Shown: one piece after another, positions 16,882 through 25,618 of the stretch
Layout of the letters: every line of letters begins with the position of its first letter
How positions within the stretch are numbered: position 1 is the first letter of the stretch
Origin: Candidatus Oscillochloris fontis
Lineage (GTDB): Bacteria; Chloroflexota; Chloroflexia; Chloroflexales; Chloroflexaceae
Length of the DNA: 64,000 nucleotides
Direction: 5' to 3'
Assembly (NCBI RefSeq): GCF_004138135.1
Contig: NZ_RYFD01000007.1
Span: 1-64,000 of the forward strand
The notes under the pieces: generated by a model
The model's database searches: none
What the model was told of the DNA's origin: nothing
The model's input: only the letters and a program-made list of their open reading frames with translations
Made by a program: the position numbers and the translations under genes

Positions 16882-17853
16882 ATGAAGAAACGTGCATTAA
16901 TTACGGGTATTACCGGCCAAGATGGTAGTTACCTGGCCGAGTTCTTACTTTCCCAGGGCTATGATGTGATCGGGATGGTGCGCCGTACCAGTACGGTCAA
17001 TTTTGAGCGCATTACCCACATCCAGCCGTACCTGACACTGGTCACCGGCGATCTGCTCGATGAAGTCTCGTTGATCAATATGCTGCGCGAGCATCGCCCA
17101 TCCGAGGTCTACAATCTGGCCGCACAGTCCTTCGTCCAAACCTCGTGGCCCCAGCCGGTCTTCACGGGTGAAACCACCGCCCTGGGTGTGACGCGGATGC
17201 TGGACGCAGTCCGACTCGTCGATCCTGACATTCGTTTTTACCAAGCGAGTAGCAGTGAGATGTTCGGGAAGGTGGTTGAGGTTCCTCAAAAGGAGACCAC
17301 CCCCTTCTACCCCCGCAGCCCCTATGGGGTTGCCAAGGTCTATGGCCACTGGATCACGGTGAACTACCGTGAGAGCTACAACATGTTCGCCTGTAGCGGT
17401 ATTCTCTTTAACCACGAAAGCCCGCGCCGAGGGCTGGAATTTGTGACCCGCAAGATCTCGCACGCCGTTGCACGGATCAAACTTGGTCTTGACCACGAGT
17501 TACGTCTGGGGAATCTCGATGCCCAGCGTGACTGGGGCTTCGCTGGAGATTATGTCGAAGCCATGTGGCTGATGCTCCAGCAGGAACAACCGGACGACTA
17601 TGTGATTGCCACCGGAGAGACCCACTCGGTACGCGAGTTCTGCGAACTGGCCTTTAGCCACGTCGGCCTGAATTACCAGGAGTATGTGGTGATGGATGAG
17701 CGCTTTATGCGCCCCGCTGAGGTCGATCTGCTGATCGGTGACCCCTCCAAGGCACAGAAGGCGCTGGGTTGGCAACCCAAGACGCCATTCCCGACCCTGG
17801 TACAGATGATGGTTGATGCGGATGTGCAACTACTTAAGGAGCAGAACCGATGA
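16882..17853 (+). CDS. gmd: GDP-mannose 4,6-dehydratase
   Basis: A 323-residue extended SDR. It has the NAD(P) motif [16 protein letters not shown] at residues 8-23, [11 protein letters not shown], the substrate loop ASSSEMFGK, and the catalytic Tyr148-x3-Lys152 in [30 protein letters not shown] is characteristic of GMD. The enzyme makes GDP-4-keto-6-deoxymannose for fucose, rhamnose or related sugars of surface glycans. Length is slightly shorter than the usual 340-370. RBS GAGAGG precedes ATG 16882. It overlaps the next small gene by four bases. Confidence 0.93.
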   Translation: MKKRALITGITGQDGSYLAEFLLSQGYDVIGMVRRTSTVNFERITHIQPYLTLVTGDLLDEVSLINMLREHRPSEVYNLAAQSFVQTSWPQPVFTGETTALGVTRMLDAVRLVDPDIRFYQASSSEMFGKVVEVPQKETTPFYPRSPYGVAKVYGHWITVNYRESYNMFACSGILFNHESPRRGLEFVTRKISHAVARIKLGLDHELRLGNLDAQRDWGFAGDYVEAMWLMLQQEQPDDYVIATGETHSVREFCELAFSHVGLNYQEYVVMDERFMRPAEVDLLIGDPSKAQKALGWQPKTPFPTLVQMMVDADVQLLKEQNR

Positions 17854-18065
17854 CTCAAACGGAGATGCGACTGATTGAAGAGGGATGGGATGCCTTGGTG
17901 GAGCGGCTCGGTATCGCTGAAGCGACCCGCTTCGTGATGCTGTTGGATCGCCGCACGGGTGGGGCGCTGCAACATCTGCGCACGCTCTGGTCTACATCGG
18001 GTTCGCCTGGGCAACGCCGCTCAGCGCTGAACCAACCCCAGACTCTCAACCACGTCGACCTCTAA
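17850..18065 (+). CDS. Small hypothetical protein coupled to gmd
   Basis: A 71-residue protein ([41 protein letters not shown]). Its first ~50 residues resemble short helical proteins of the EGMDAL..LG..EA.RF type that are common in filamentous phototrophs and often neighbour toxin genes, but here no partner is present. It overlaps gmd by four bases (ATGA), which suggests coupled translation. Function unknown. Confidence 0.55.
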   Translation: MTQTEMRLIEEGWDALVERLGIAEATRFVMLLDRRTGGALQHLRTLWSTSGSPGQRRSALNQPQTLNHVDL

Positions 18066-18093
18066 TCTCCATCGCCATATTCTTCTCAATGAT

Positions 18094-18125
18094 GAGCAGG
18101 CTAGGGGTTACCCCCTAGCCTGCTC
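18094..18125. terminator. Hairpin terminator after the gmd unit
   Basis: GAGCAGGCTAGGGG-TTAC-CCCCTAGCCTGCTC is a perfect 14-bp stem. No strong T-run follows on the plus strand. It lies between convergent transcription units, so it may work in both directions. Confidence 0.65.
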
Positions 18126-18143
18126 GGTGTTTCTGTTCAATGG

Positions 18144-18182
18144 GTATTGGTTTTTGGCTGCTTCGCCGCCAAAAACCAATAC
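18144..18182. repeat. PE-F hairpin with unique arms
   Basis: GTATTGGTTTTTGGC (18144-18158) and its exact complement (18168-18182) flank the centre TGCTTCGCC. It is followed by CGAAGATCTTCGGGGGCGG, a module also seen at 50881-50893. The arm sequence differs from all other PE-F hairpins while the centre is alike. Confidence 0.65.
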
Positions 18183-18225
18183 CGAAGATCTTCGGGGGCG
18201 GCGCGTCACAACGCGACTCTCTCCC

Positions 18226-19281
18226 CTACGGTATGCCGATGTCGCGGTCGCGCTCGATCTGATCGAGCCGTGCGGTTATGTCGCGCCGCCAAGCTTCATC
18301 CTCGACCTGGATCGACCGCACTCGGTAGAGGATCTCTTCTTGCACCCGCCGGACTCCACCCACCCGATCCGCTAAGAGGCCGATCAGAAAGGTGACTAGC
18401 GCCATCACGATCAAGACGCCGCCGACAAAGAGTGATTGATCGTTGGAGCGCGATTCGAGGAACCAGTTGAGCCGCCGCCCAATGAAGATGTAGGCCGCTG
18501 AGAGTAGGAAGAAGAGGCCAGGGATGAAGAGCACCAATGTAATGTAACTGAAGGTCTTGAGTGGCTCGTAGGTGGCGTAGGTGCGCGCAATAATCGCCGC
18601 CTGACGTTTGATGAAGTTCCAGTTGCCCCGGTGGAGCCGCGAGGGCCGTTCGACGATGTTGGTGCGGATCGGCACGGCGGTGATCGTCAGGCGACGTTTG
18701 CCGGCCTGGATCAGGTTCTCCACGGTGTAGGAAAAATCGGTGGTGACAAAGGTGCGCAACGCTGCCTGCCGCGAGAGCGCCCGAAAACCACTCACCGTAT
18801 CGGGGACGTTCGTCTCGGAGGCCCAACGAACCACGCTGCTGCCCACATATTGCAACGTGCGTTTGAGTGGCGAAAAGTGCTCGATCATCTGCACCTGACG
18901 GTCACCGATCACGATGTCGGCTTCTTTGGCCAGAATGGGCGCAATCAGGCGCGGGATCTCACTACCAGGGTATTGATGATCAGCATCGGTGTTGACAATA
19001 ATGTCCGCACCTAGCCGTAACGCAGCGTCAATACCGGTCTGATACGCGGTGGCCAAGCCTTTGTTTGAGGTGTGGCGGACGACATGGTTGGCCCCCGCTT
19101 GAAGCGCGACCGTAACGGTATCGTCGGTGCAGCCATCGTCAATGATCAAGACTTCGACACTGCTAACCCCAGGAATCTGGCGCGGGATGTCTGCAATGAC
19201 GGTGCTGATCGTCTCACGCTCATTCAGCGCGGGGATCTGGACGATCAGACGCACGGAAGGTTGTTGCTGCTGCTGGGTCAT
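18226..19281 (-). CDS. GT2 glycosyltransferase, polyprenol-phosphate type
   Basis: A 351-residue protein. The GT2 domain occupies residues ~8-230: VQIPALNERETI, VLIIDDGCTDDT, SNKGLATAYQTGIDAALRLGADIIVNTDADHQYP with the DxD-type metal site. Two hydrophobic helices follow (~245-270 and 285-310), as in DPM1/GtrB-like enzymes that load a sugar onto a lipid carrier, and a charged coiled tail (RVQEEILYRVRSIQVEDEAWRRDI) ends the protein. ATG 19281 gives MTQQQQQPSVRLIVQIPALNE; a longer frame to 19335 is not conserved in style. It would feed lipid-linked sugars to GT-C enzymes such as those at 37517-49069. Confidence 0.85.
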   Translation of the reverse strand: MTQQQQQPSVRLIVQIPALNERETISTVIADIPRQIPGVSSVEVLIIDDGCTDDTVTVALQAGANHVVRHTSNKGLATAYQTGIDAALRLGADIIVNTDADHQYPGSEIPRLIAPILAKEADIVIGDRQVQMIEHFSPLKRTLQYVGSSVVRWASETNVPDTVSGFRALSRQAALRTFVTTDFSYTVENLIQAGKRRLTITAVPIRTNIVERPSRLHRGNWNFIKRQAAIIARTYATYEPLKTFSYITLVLFIPGLFFLLSAAYIFIGRRLNWFLESRSNDQSLFVGGVLIVMALVTFLIGLLADRVGGVRRVQEEILYRVRSIQVEDEAWRRDITARLDQIERDRDIGIP

Positions 19282-19383
19282 GGTAGGCGCTATTGTAGCA
19301 TAAGTAGAAGCGACGCATCGCCTGAGAACAACCACTTGCTGAGCTTCCCAGAAGTTTGGAGGTCAGAGGGCATTTACCAGCAG

Positions 19384-19402
19384 CATCTTTGCACATGCCC
19401 TA
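19384..19402. repeat. PE-F arm remnant
   Basis: The stretch ATCTTTGCACATGCCCTAAG matches one arm of the 1119-1197 element (CTTTGCACATGCCC). No opposing arm is present. The rest of the 19282-19493 gap shows no other feature. Confidence 0.4.
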
Positions 19403-19493
19403 AGGACGATGCTTCTCCTACTTGACCCCTACCTAGCTTTCAGTGTATGCTCATAGTTAAGCCAAGCATCCGTGCCAACCACTAAGCCATTTC

Positions 19494-19946
19494 ATGTCAA
19501 GTAGTGAGCCACGAAGCGAAGAATACCTCGTTGTGCGTCTGGGCGACGAGTATTATGCGTTGGCGGGCAGTGCCGTGCGCGAAGTAGCGCGCTGGCGACC
19601 ACCGACGCCGGTTCCGGGTGCGCCAGCGATCCTGCCGGGGATCATCAACCAACGTGGGGTGGTGCTTCCGGCGGTGGATCTACGCCACCTTTTGGGTTTA
19701 GCAGCCACCCAATCTGATCGCGCCACCCGCCTGGTGATCATCCATCAGAATTCGGTGCGCCTCGCGCTGATTGTTGATGCCGCGCTCGATCTGCTTGTGC
19801 TCCAACGTGATGATCTGCTCCCGCCACCGGTTGGCCTGAGTCCACAACGCGCCCGGCTCCTGCACGCAGTAACCCAGTATGAAGCGCATCCGCTCCAGGT
19901 CTTCAGTATGGAGGCGTTAATGACCACCATTCAGGAGGCTGAGTAG
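19494..19946 (+). CDS. CheW-like coupling protein 1
   Basis: A 150-residue CheW domain: EYLVVRLGDEYYALAGSAVREVARW, then PGAPAILPGIINQRGVVLPAVDLRHLLGL (the central CheW signature), then LVIIHQNSVRLALIVDAALDL. CheW proteins bridge receptors and the CheA kinase in the chemosensory array. It is the first gene of a long co-directional signalling block (19494-32868) and is followed after four bases by a second CheW-like gene. Confidence 0.88.
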   Translation: MSSSEPRSEEYLVVRLGDEYYALAGSAVREVARWRPPTPVPGAPAILPGIINQRGVVLPAVDLRHLLGLAATQSDRATRLVIIHQNSVRLALIVDAALDLLVLQRDDLLPPPVGLSPQRARLLHAVTQYEAHPLQVFSMEALMTTIQEAE

Positions 19947-19950
19947 ACGT

Positions 19951-20367
19951 ATGCAGAGCGAGTATTGTATCCTGGGAGTGGCGGTGGGGGGCGCACTATT
20001 TGGAGTTGTACAGTCACACGTACAGACGGTGAGCCTGATTGATCCCACCGATCCCCCGACGGACATGCATGATCGAACCCTGATCTGCCGCGAACTTGGC
20101 CCTATGCTGGGTGGCCCGCCACATCAGGGGGCAGGCCGCCGCCACGCCCTGATCATTGCTCTGCGCCGTCGCTCGGTAGCCCTGTTGATTGATCGTGTTG
20201 ATAGCCTACACCTGGAGAACCAGTCCGAAATTCAAATGCTCGCCCCGTTGCTGGCCCAGCGTCTGGCCCGCCCCTGGTTCATCGGAGCGGTGATCTATCA
20301 GGATGCCCCGTTGCTCCTGCTCGATCTGCGCCGGATTGCAACTGATGTCATGATTGGTGCGGTATAA
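19951..20367 (+). CDS. CheW-like coupling protein 2
   Basis: A 138-residue, more divergent CheW domain: [26 protein letters not shown], then [24 protein letters not shown], then [22 protein letters not shown]. The N-R-G turn of typical CheW is not obvious. It might be a specialised adaptor that caps or modulates the array. It ends one base before the receptor gene starts. Confidence 0.78.
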   Translation: MQSEYCILGVAVGGALFGVVQSHVQTVSLIDPTDPPTDMHDRTLICRELGPMLGGPPHQGAGRRHALIIALRRRSVALLIDRVDSLHLENQSEIQMLAPLLAQRLARPWFIGAVIYQDAPLLLLDLRRIATDVMIGAV

Positions 20368-20368
20368 C

Positions 20369-21826
20369 ATGAAGAGCTCATTGCTGCACGAACCGAGTAG
20401 TCTGCTCAAAGATAATGTCGGGGTGATGCGCCTGCTGATTGCCGTGGGCATGACGACGGCGCTCGTTTTTGTGCTGGTGGTAGGCGTTCTGCGCGTTGGT
20501 GAGCAGATCAGCGAGACGCTGGTGATCATCAGTGGCCTGATCGGAATCGGGGCACTCGGCTGTTTTGGCGGGGCGTTCTGGCTCTTGCAGCGCCATCTGG
20601 CCCGCCAATCCAGTCAACTCATCTTCTATGGCATGCTGCTTAGTTGTCTGCTTGGGACGGCGATCTTTGGCGGCGCGAGTGGGCCATTGAGTCTCTGTTT
20701 CTTTGTGCCGATTGTGAGCACAGGGTTGTTCGGGCGTGGGCGCGATAGTATCCTGGTTGCCGCTGGATCGCTCGTCTCGATTGCGATTCTGCTCCTCGCA
20801 GAACAGAGCTTTGGCTACCAACCACCCGTCAGGAGCAGCGCGAATATGGCGTTTGCCATCTTCAGCTTGGCCACGCTGCTCCTCTCGCTGCTGGCGTGGC
20901 TCAGTGGACGTGATCTGCGTACCACCCTGGCTGAGTCGCAGGGGCGCGCCCAGGAGTTGCTCAATAAGACCGAGCAACTGATGGAGAAGAATATTCAGCA
21001 GGTGGAACTGGGGAGTGAACTGGCTGCCGCCGCTGCCGAGATGCAGATGACCTCGCAGCAGCAGGCGGGGGGGGCCGCCGATCAGGCCAGCGCGGTCTCG
21101 CAGGTTTCAACCACGATTGAGCAGTTGGGCAGTACCGCACGCCAGATTGCTCAGGCGAGCGAGCATGTGGCGCTGGCCGCCCAACAGACGTTGGAAAATC
21201 TGAGTAGTGGCCAGAGTGCGGTGGACGAGAGCATTCAGGCGATGGAGCGCATCCGTGGACGGGTGCAGGATGTCAGTTCGCGGGTGCTCAGCTTGGGCGA
21301 ACGTTCGCAGCAGATTGGCGAGATTATTGACCTGATTGATGACATCTCCGATGAGACCCACCTGCTCGCCCTCAATGCCGCGATTGAGGCCGCCGGGGCG
21401 GGTGAGCATGGCCGCCGCTTTGCCGTGGTTGCTGCTGAAGTGAAGAGCCTCGCCAACCGCACCCTCGCCGCCGCCAAGGAGGTCAAGGGGGTGATCGCCG
21501 AGATCCGTCAGGCAACCAGTGTGGCGGTATTGGCGGCTGAAGAGGGCAGCAAGGCGGTTGAGCGCGGTGTCGAACTGGCCCATCGCGCCGGACAAGTGAT
21601 GGATAGCATCGTAATGGTGGCCGAGCGCACCGCACAGTCGGCGGCGGAGATTGGCTTGGCTACCGCCCAGCAGCAGAGTGCGAGTGAGCAGGTGGTCGAG
21701 ACGATGCGGGAAGTGGCGGAGGTGGCGCGGCAATCTGCGCTCGGTGCGCGCCAGATGGCCGAGTCGGCGGCGACTCTGACGGCGATTGCCGACCGTTTGC
21801 ACGGTATTGTGGTGAATGACGAGTGA
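20369..21826 (+). CDS. Methyl-accepting chemotaxis protein with membrane-integral sensor
   Basis: A 485-residue receptor. Residues ~20-180 contain about six hydrophobic helices with no periplasmic sensor domain, so sensing would be within or near the membrane. A coiled-coil ([27 protein letters not shown]) leads into the signalling domain. The hairpin tip is close to consensus ([20 protein letters not shown], then [16 protein letters not shown]). There is no clear HAMP domain and no C-terminal CheR-binding pentapeptide. ATG 20369 follows the CheW2 stop by one base. It sits between cheW and cheA. Confidence 0.9.
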   Translation: MKSSLLHEPSSLLKDNVGVMRLLIAVGMTTALVFVLVVGVLRVGEQISETLVIISGLIGIGALGCFGGAFWLLQRHLARQSSQLIFYGMLLSCLLGTAIFGGASGPLSLCFFVPIVSTGLFGRGRDSILVAAGSLVSIAILLLAEQSFGYQPPVRSSANMAFAIFSLATLLLSLLAWLSGRDLRTTLAESQGRAQELLNKTEQLMEKNIQQVELGSELAAAAAEMQMTSQQQAGGAADQASAVSQVSTTIEQLGSTARQIAQASEHVALAAQQTLENLSSGQSAVDESIQAMERIRGRVQDVSSRVLSLGERSQQIGEIIDLIDDISDETHLLALNAAIEAAGAGEHGRRFAVVAAEVKSLANRTLAAAKEVKGVIAEIRQATSVAVLAAEEGSKAVERGVELAHRAGQVMDSIVMVAERTAQSAAEIGLATAQQQSASEQVVETMREVAEVARQSALGARQMAESAATLTAIADRLHGIVVNDE

Positions 21827-21828
21827 CT

Positions 21829-24084
21829 ATGGATCTCTCCGCCTTCTATAATCAGTTTCGCGAAGAGACCGTTGAGAATGTGCGCACACTCAACGATGGA
21901 TTGTTGGCGCTTGAGTCGCTCACCGATAACCAAGCACGACGCGAACAGATTGACCGCATCTTCCGGGCGGTGCATACGATCAAAGGCTCGGCACGCATGC
22001 TGGGTTTCGAGACGGTAGGCCGACTGGCGCACGAGATGGAGAGCATCCTGAGCGAGATGCGCCAGGGGCAACGCGACCTGGATCATGATCTGGCCTCGCG
22101 CTTCCTGCGCGGTGGCGATGCCTTGCTGACTCTGACCACAGCAGCGATTGAGGGCCATCCATCGCATCTGGATGTTGAGGCGCTCATCCGGCTTATTCAG
22201 GGGCGCACTGAGACTCTGCCCCTCTCCACGCCAACGCCCCCCCCCTCCCCACAACCGATTCCGCCGCCCGCCCCGCCTGAACCCGCGCCTACCCCTAGCC
22301 CGCGCCCACCCATGGCCCCGCCCACCACCCGTTCAGGCGGCGGGCGAACCGTGCGCGTGCGGATTGATCGCCTGGATCGCATACTCAATCTGACTGGGGA
22401 ACTCATGGTCAGCCATCAGGTGCTCGTTAACCATGCCGACGAGATCAACCAGTTGCGCCACGCGATGAACCAGCAGGCGCGTGTGATCCGCGAACTCGAA
22501 GACGAACTGAACCAACTACGCTTTTCGGCATCACAACGCCACGCACTTGATCAGCGCCTCAGTGCCATCCATAGTGTTGCGCAGCAGATTCAGGGCCGCA
22601 TCCAGCGCCAGAGTGAACATATCGGACGCCATGTAAACCAGAGTGACCTGCTGGTGCGCGATCTGGAGCAGGAGGTGATGGCGGCACGCTTGGTGCCGAT
22701 TGCGACGATTTATGCCGGGTTGCCGCGCCTCGTGCGCGATGTCGCCGATGCGACCGGGAAGCTGGCGCGGATTGAGATGCGTGGTGAGACGGTGGAACTA
22801 GATCGGAAGGTGCTCGAACTACTCCAAGATCCGCTCATGCATCTGATCCGGAATGCGGTTGATCATGGTATCGAACCTATGCAGGAACGCCAAGCCGCAG
22901 GCAAGCCCGCAACTGGCACAATTATGATCGAGGCTGAAGCCGCAAGTAGCGAGGTGCGCGTCGTCATCCACGATGATGGCAGCGGGATTGATCCCGCCAA
23001 AATCCGCGAACGCGCCATCCACCTAGGGATGCTGCGAAGCGATGATGCGCTGCGCCTGAGCGACCACGAGATCTTCGACCTGATCTTCCAACCCGGCTTC
23101 TCGACCGCCCCGATTGTCACCGACATCTCTGGGCGTGGCGTGGGCATGGATGTGGTGCGCGCGAATATCAATGAGCTCGGTGGCCATGTAGCAATCGAAT
23201 CGCACCTGGGGCAGGGAACCCAGATCATCCTCACTCTGCCGCTTACGCTGGTCACTACCCGCGTCCTGCTCGTCCAAGTCGGGCCGATGAGCTTTGCCCT
23301 GCCCGCTAGTGGCTGCCGTGGCACAACCTGGGTGCAGGCCGATCAGGTGCGCAGTATTGAGGGCCAGCCAACGATGATGTATGCTGGCCAGGATCTTATG
23401 GTGCGCTCGCTGGGAGAAATCCTGGGGGTGGACACCAATCATACCCTCACCAACCGATCACGCCTCCCCGCGCTCCTCATCGGCAGCGCCCAACGCATGC
23501 TGGTCGTGGTAGTAGATGCCCTGCTCGACGAGTGCGAAGCGGTGGTCAAACCGCTAGGGCCAGTCCTGGCCAAGCAGCGCATCTATAGTGGAGCCATGCA
23601 ACTCGGCGATGGCAGCCTCGTCCTGCTGATCAATCCGATCATTCTGATGCAGATGAGCAGCAACCTGCACCCGCTCGTGGCCACCGAAACCAACCACACA
23701 CCACGCCGCCAACCCCAACTCCTCGTCTGCGATGATAGCTTCACCACCCGCGAGATGATCCGCAGCATCCTCCAATCAGCGGGCTACCTCGTAACCGCTG
23801 CGGTTGATGGTGCAGATGCGCTTGACAAACTGCGTTCACAAGCCTACGATCTCGTGGTAAGTGATGTTGAGATGCCGCGTGTGGATGGATTTGAACTGAC
23901 CACCCGCATTCGCAACGAACTTGCCCTACCCGAACTCCCCGTTGTGCTGATCACCAGCCTCGCCTCTGAGGAACATCGTCGTCGCGGCCTTGAAGCAGGA
24001 GCGCATGCCTATATCGTGAAGAGTCAGTTTGACCAAGGCAGTCTGCTGGGGGTGATTCAGCAGTTATTGGGGAACGATCTCTAA
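21829..24084 (+). CDS. cheA: CheA-type hybrid histidine kinase with C-terminal receiver
   Basis: A 751-residue hybrid. The Hpt domain (1-~110) carries the phosphorylated His49 in RAVHTIKGSARMLG. A Pro-rich linker (~130-165) follows, then the dimerisation domain (GELMVSHQVLVNH), then the HATPase with HLIRNAVDHGIEP, DDGSGIDPAKI and GRGVGMDVVRANI. Then come a CheW-like domain and a receiver with acceptor Asp679 (LVVSDVEMPRVDG). A fused receiver is typical of array systems controlling type IV pilus or gliding motility (FrzE, PilL/ChpA), where it can act as a phosphate sink. Its start overlaps the receptor stop region; TGA of mcp is two bases before ATG 21829. Confidence 0.93.
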   Translation: MDLSAFYNQFREETVENVRTLNDGLLALESLTDNQARREQIDRIFRAVHTIKGSARMLGFETVGRLAHEMESILSEMRQGQRDLDHDLASRFLRGGDALLTLTTAAIEGHPSHLDVEALIRLIQGRTETLPLSTPTPPPSPQPIPPPAPPEPAPTPSPRPPMAPPTTRSGGGRTVRVRIDRLDRILNLTGELMVSHQVLVNHADEINQLRHAMNQQARVIRELEDELNQLRFSASQRHALDQRLSAIHSVAQQIQGRIQRQSEHIGRHVNQSDLLVRDLEQEVMAARLVPIATIYAGLPRLVRDVADATGKLARIEMRGETVELDRKVLELLQDPLMHLIRNAVDHGIEPMQERQAAGKPATGTIMIEAEAASSEVRVVIHDDGSGIDPAKIRERAIHLGMLRSDDALRLSDHEIFDLIFQPGFSTAPIVTDISGRGVGMDVVRANINELGGHVAIESHLGQGTQIILTLPLTLVTTRVLLVQVGPMSFALPASGCRGTTWVQADQVRSIEGQPTMMYAGQDLMVRSLGEILGVDTNHTLTNRSRLPALLIGSAQRMLVVVVDALLDECEAVVKPLGPVLAKQRIYSGAMQLGDGSLVLLINPIILMQMSSNLHPLVATETNHTPRRQPQLLVCDDSFTTREMIRSILQSAGYLVTAAVDGADALDKLRSQAYDLVVSDVEMPRVDGFELTTRIRNELALPELPVVLITSLASEEHRRRGLEAGAHAYIVKSQFDQGSLLGVIQQLLGNDL

Positions 24085-24087
24085 CCT

Positions 24088-24120
24088 GATCTTCCGGGAA
24101 GATCCAAGCTTCCCGGAAGA
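24088..24120. repeat. PE-E palindromes between cheA and cheY
   Basis: GATCTTCCGGGAAGATC (24088-24104) is a perfect palindrome, followed by AAGCTTCCCGGAAGATC. They lie inside an otherwise continuous signalling block and could partly attenuate or stabilise the transcript. Confidence 0.55.
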
Positions 24121-24176
24121 TCAGAGTATCCATCCGGTCTTCGCGGGCATCTGCGCCGCGTAGGAATGAGGGTGCT

Positions 24177-24536
24177 ATGCCAGCCAAGATCTTGGTTGTT
24201 GATGATAGTAAACTTGTCACCGATATTGTCAAGCTGCGCCTCGAAATGTTCGGCTTTCAGGTGCGCCTCGCCCACAGCGGCGAAGCCGCACTCGCCGCCA
24301 TCGCCCAGGACGTTCCCGATCTGATGGTGCTCGACGTGCAGATGCCCGGCATTGATGGCTATGAGGTCTGTCGGCGGCTGCGCGATGACCCCCTGCTTGA
24401 TGATCTGCGCATTATTATGCTCACCTCCAGCGATGATAAACGCGCCGCCTTTGAGGCCGGAGTGGACGACTACCTGAACAAAGATATTGACCTGCTCAAT
24501 CTGCCGAACCGGGTCAAAATGATTCTTGAGATGTAG
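24177..24536 (+). CDS. CheY-like single-domain response regulator
   Basis: A 119-residue receiver: acidic pair Asp9/Asp10, phospho-acceptor Asp53 (LMVLDVQMPGIDG), Thr in IIMLTSSD, and Lys in YLNKDID in the beta5 position, although the usual KPF is replaced. There is no output domain. It is a likely phosphate target of the upstream CheA hybrid and ends five bases before cheB. Confidence 0.88.
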   Translation: MPAKILVVDDSKLVTDIVKLRLEMFGFQVRLAHSGEAALAAIAQDVPDLMVLDVQMPGIDGYEVCRRLRDDPLLDDLRIIMLTSSDDKRAAFEAGVDDYLNKDIDLLNLPNRVKMILEM

Positions 24537-24541
24537 GTACT

Positions 24542-25618
24542 ATGGCTCACCCGCTACGCATCCTGATTGTTGACGACTCAGCCCTGATGCGGCGGCTTAT
24601 TCGCACGATGCTGGAACAAGATCCCGAATTGACGGTGGTCGGTGAGGCGGCTGATGGTCGCGAGGCATTGATCCGGGTCGCCGAACTACGCCCCGATCTG
24701 ATCACACTCGATGTGCGCATGCCGGTGATGGATGGCGTCGAGACCACCCGCCAGATCATGGCCTATCAGCCCACGCCGATCTTGGTACTCACTGCTTCGC
24801 TTTCGCGCTACGATATTGACATCACCTTCCAAATGCTCGATTCGGGTGCGTTAGATGTGATGGAAAAGCCCGCCTTAGGCGACAATGACGCGCTCGAACG
24901 GGCGCGAATAGCATTGATCCGCAAGATCAAACTGTTGGCGCGTGTGAAGGTGGTGACCCACCTGCGCGGGCGACGCAAACTGCAAGAGGCGCAGGCCGTG
25001 CCACCTCCCGTTTCCCCACCACCGAGCCGCCCCAGCGGCACCTTCCCGGTGGTGGTGATCGGAGCCTCAACCGGCGGACCACGCATCGTCCAACAGATTC
25101 TCGCCGGGTTGCCCGCCAATTATGGTGCCGCTGTCCTGGTGGTTCAACATATTGCCCAAGGATTTAGCGCAGGTATGGTAGAGTGGATGCGTACCCGTTC
25201 GGTCTTGCCGATCAAGCTGGCGCAAGCTGGAGAGACGTTGCAGATCGGGACGGTGCTGGTGGCTCCGGATCGTCTGGATATGACCTTTGAAACTGATGGG
25301 CGAATCAAACTGAGTGACCATCCGTTGCTGCTGCAACGCCCTTCGATTGACATTACCATGCAGTCAGTGGCCGAGATCTATGCCGCCCAAACAACTGGAG
25401 TGTTGCTGACCGGCATGGGCCGCGATGGTGCGATGGGGATGCGCGCAATCCGGCGCGCCGGGGGTTATACGATTGCCCAAGACGAGGCTAGTTGTACCAT
25501 TTTTGGCATGCCCAAGGCCGCCATTGACCTCGGCGTGGTCGAGGCGGTGTTAGCCCCAGAGAAGATCATCGAAGCATTAATTAACCGCATCGCACCCAAG
25601 TGGGGAGGTTCCGGGTGA
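24542..25618 (+). CDS. cheB: Protein-glutamate methylesterase CheB
   Basis: A 358-residue protein with an N-terminal receiver (Asp57 in LITLDVRMPVMDG), a Pro-rich linker (~155-170), and a CheB methylesterase domain. The catalytic triad is in view: Ser in VVIGASTGGPR, His in VVQHIAQGFS, Asp in TGMGRDGAMGM. CheB demethylates or deamidates receptors when phosphorylated, resetting adaptation. The stop overlaps the start of cheR. Confidence 0.95.
   Translation: MAHPLRILIVDDSALMRRLIRTMLEQDPELTVVGEAADGREALIRVAELRPDLITLDVRMPVMDGVETTRQIMAYQPTPILVLTASLSRYDIDITFQMLDSGALDVMEKPALGDNDALERARIALIRKIKLLARVKVVTHLRGRRKLQEAQAVPPPVSPPPSRPSGTFPVVVIGASTGGPRIVQQILAGLPANYGAAVLVVQHIAQGFSAGMVEWMRTRSVLPIKLAQAGETLQIGTVLVAPDRLDMTFETDGRIKLSDHPLLLQRPSIDITMQSVAEIYAAQTTGVLLTGMGRDGAMGMRAIRRAGGYTIAQDEASCTIFGMPKAAIDLGVVEAVLAPEKIIEALINRIAPKWGGSG

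Noticed and set aside
18127-18395. Two 82-codon plus-strand frames over the PE-F hairpin and the end of the GT2 gene
   Set aside because: They start in a hairpin, lack an RBS and overlap a well-supported minus-strand gene.
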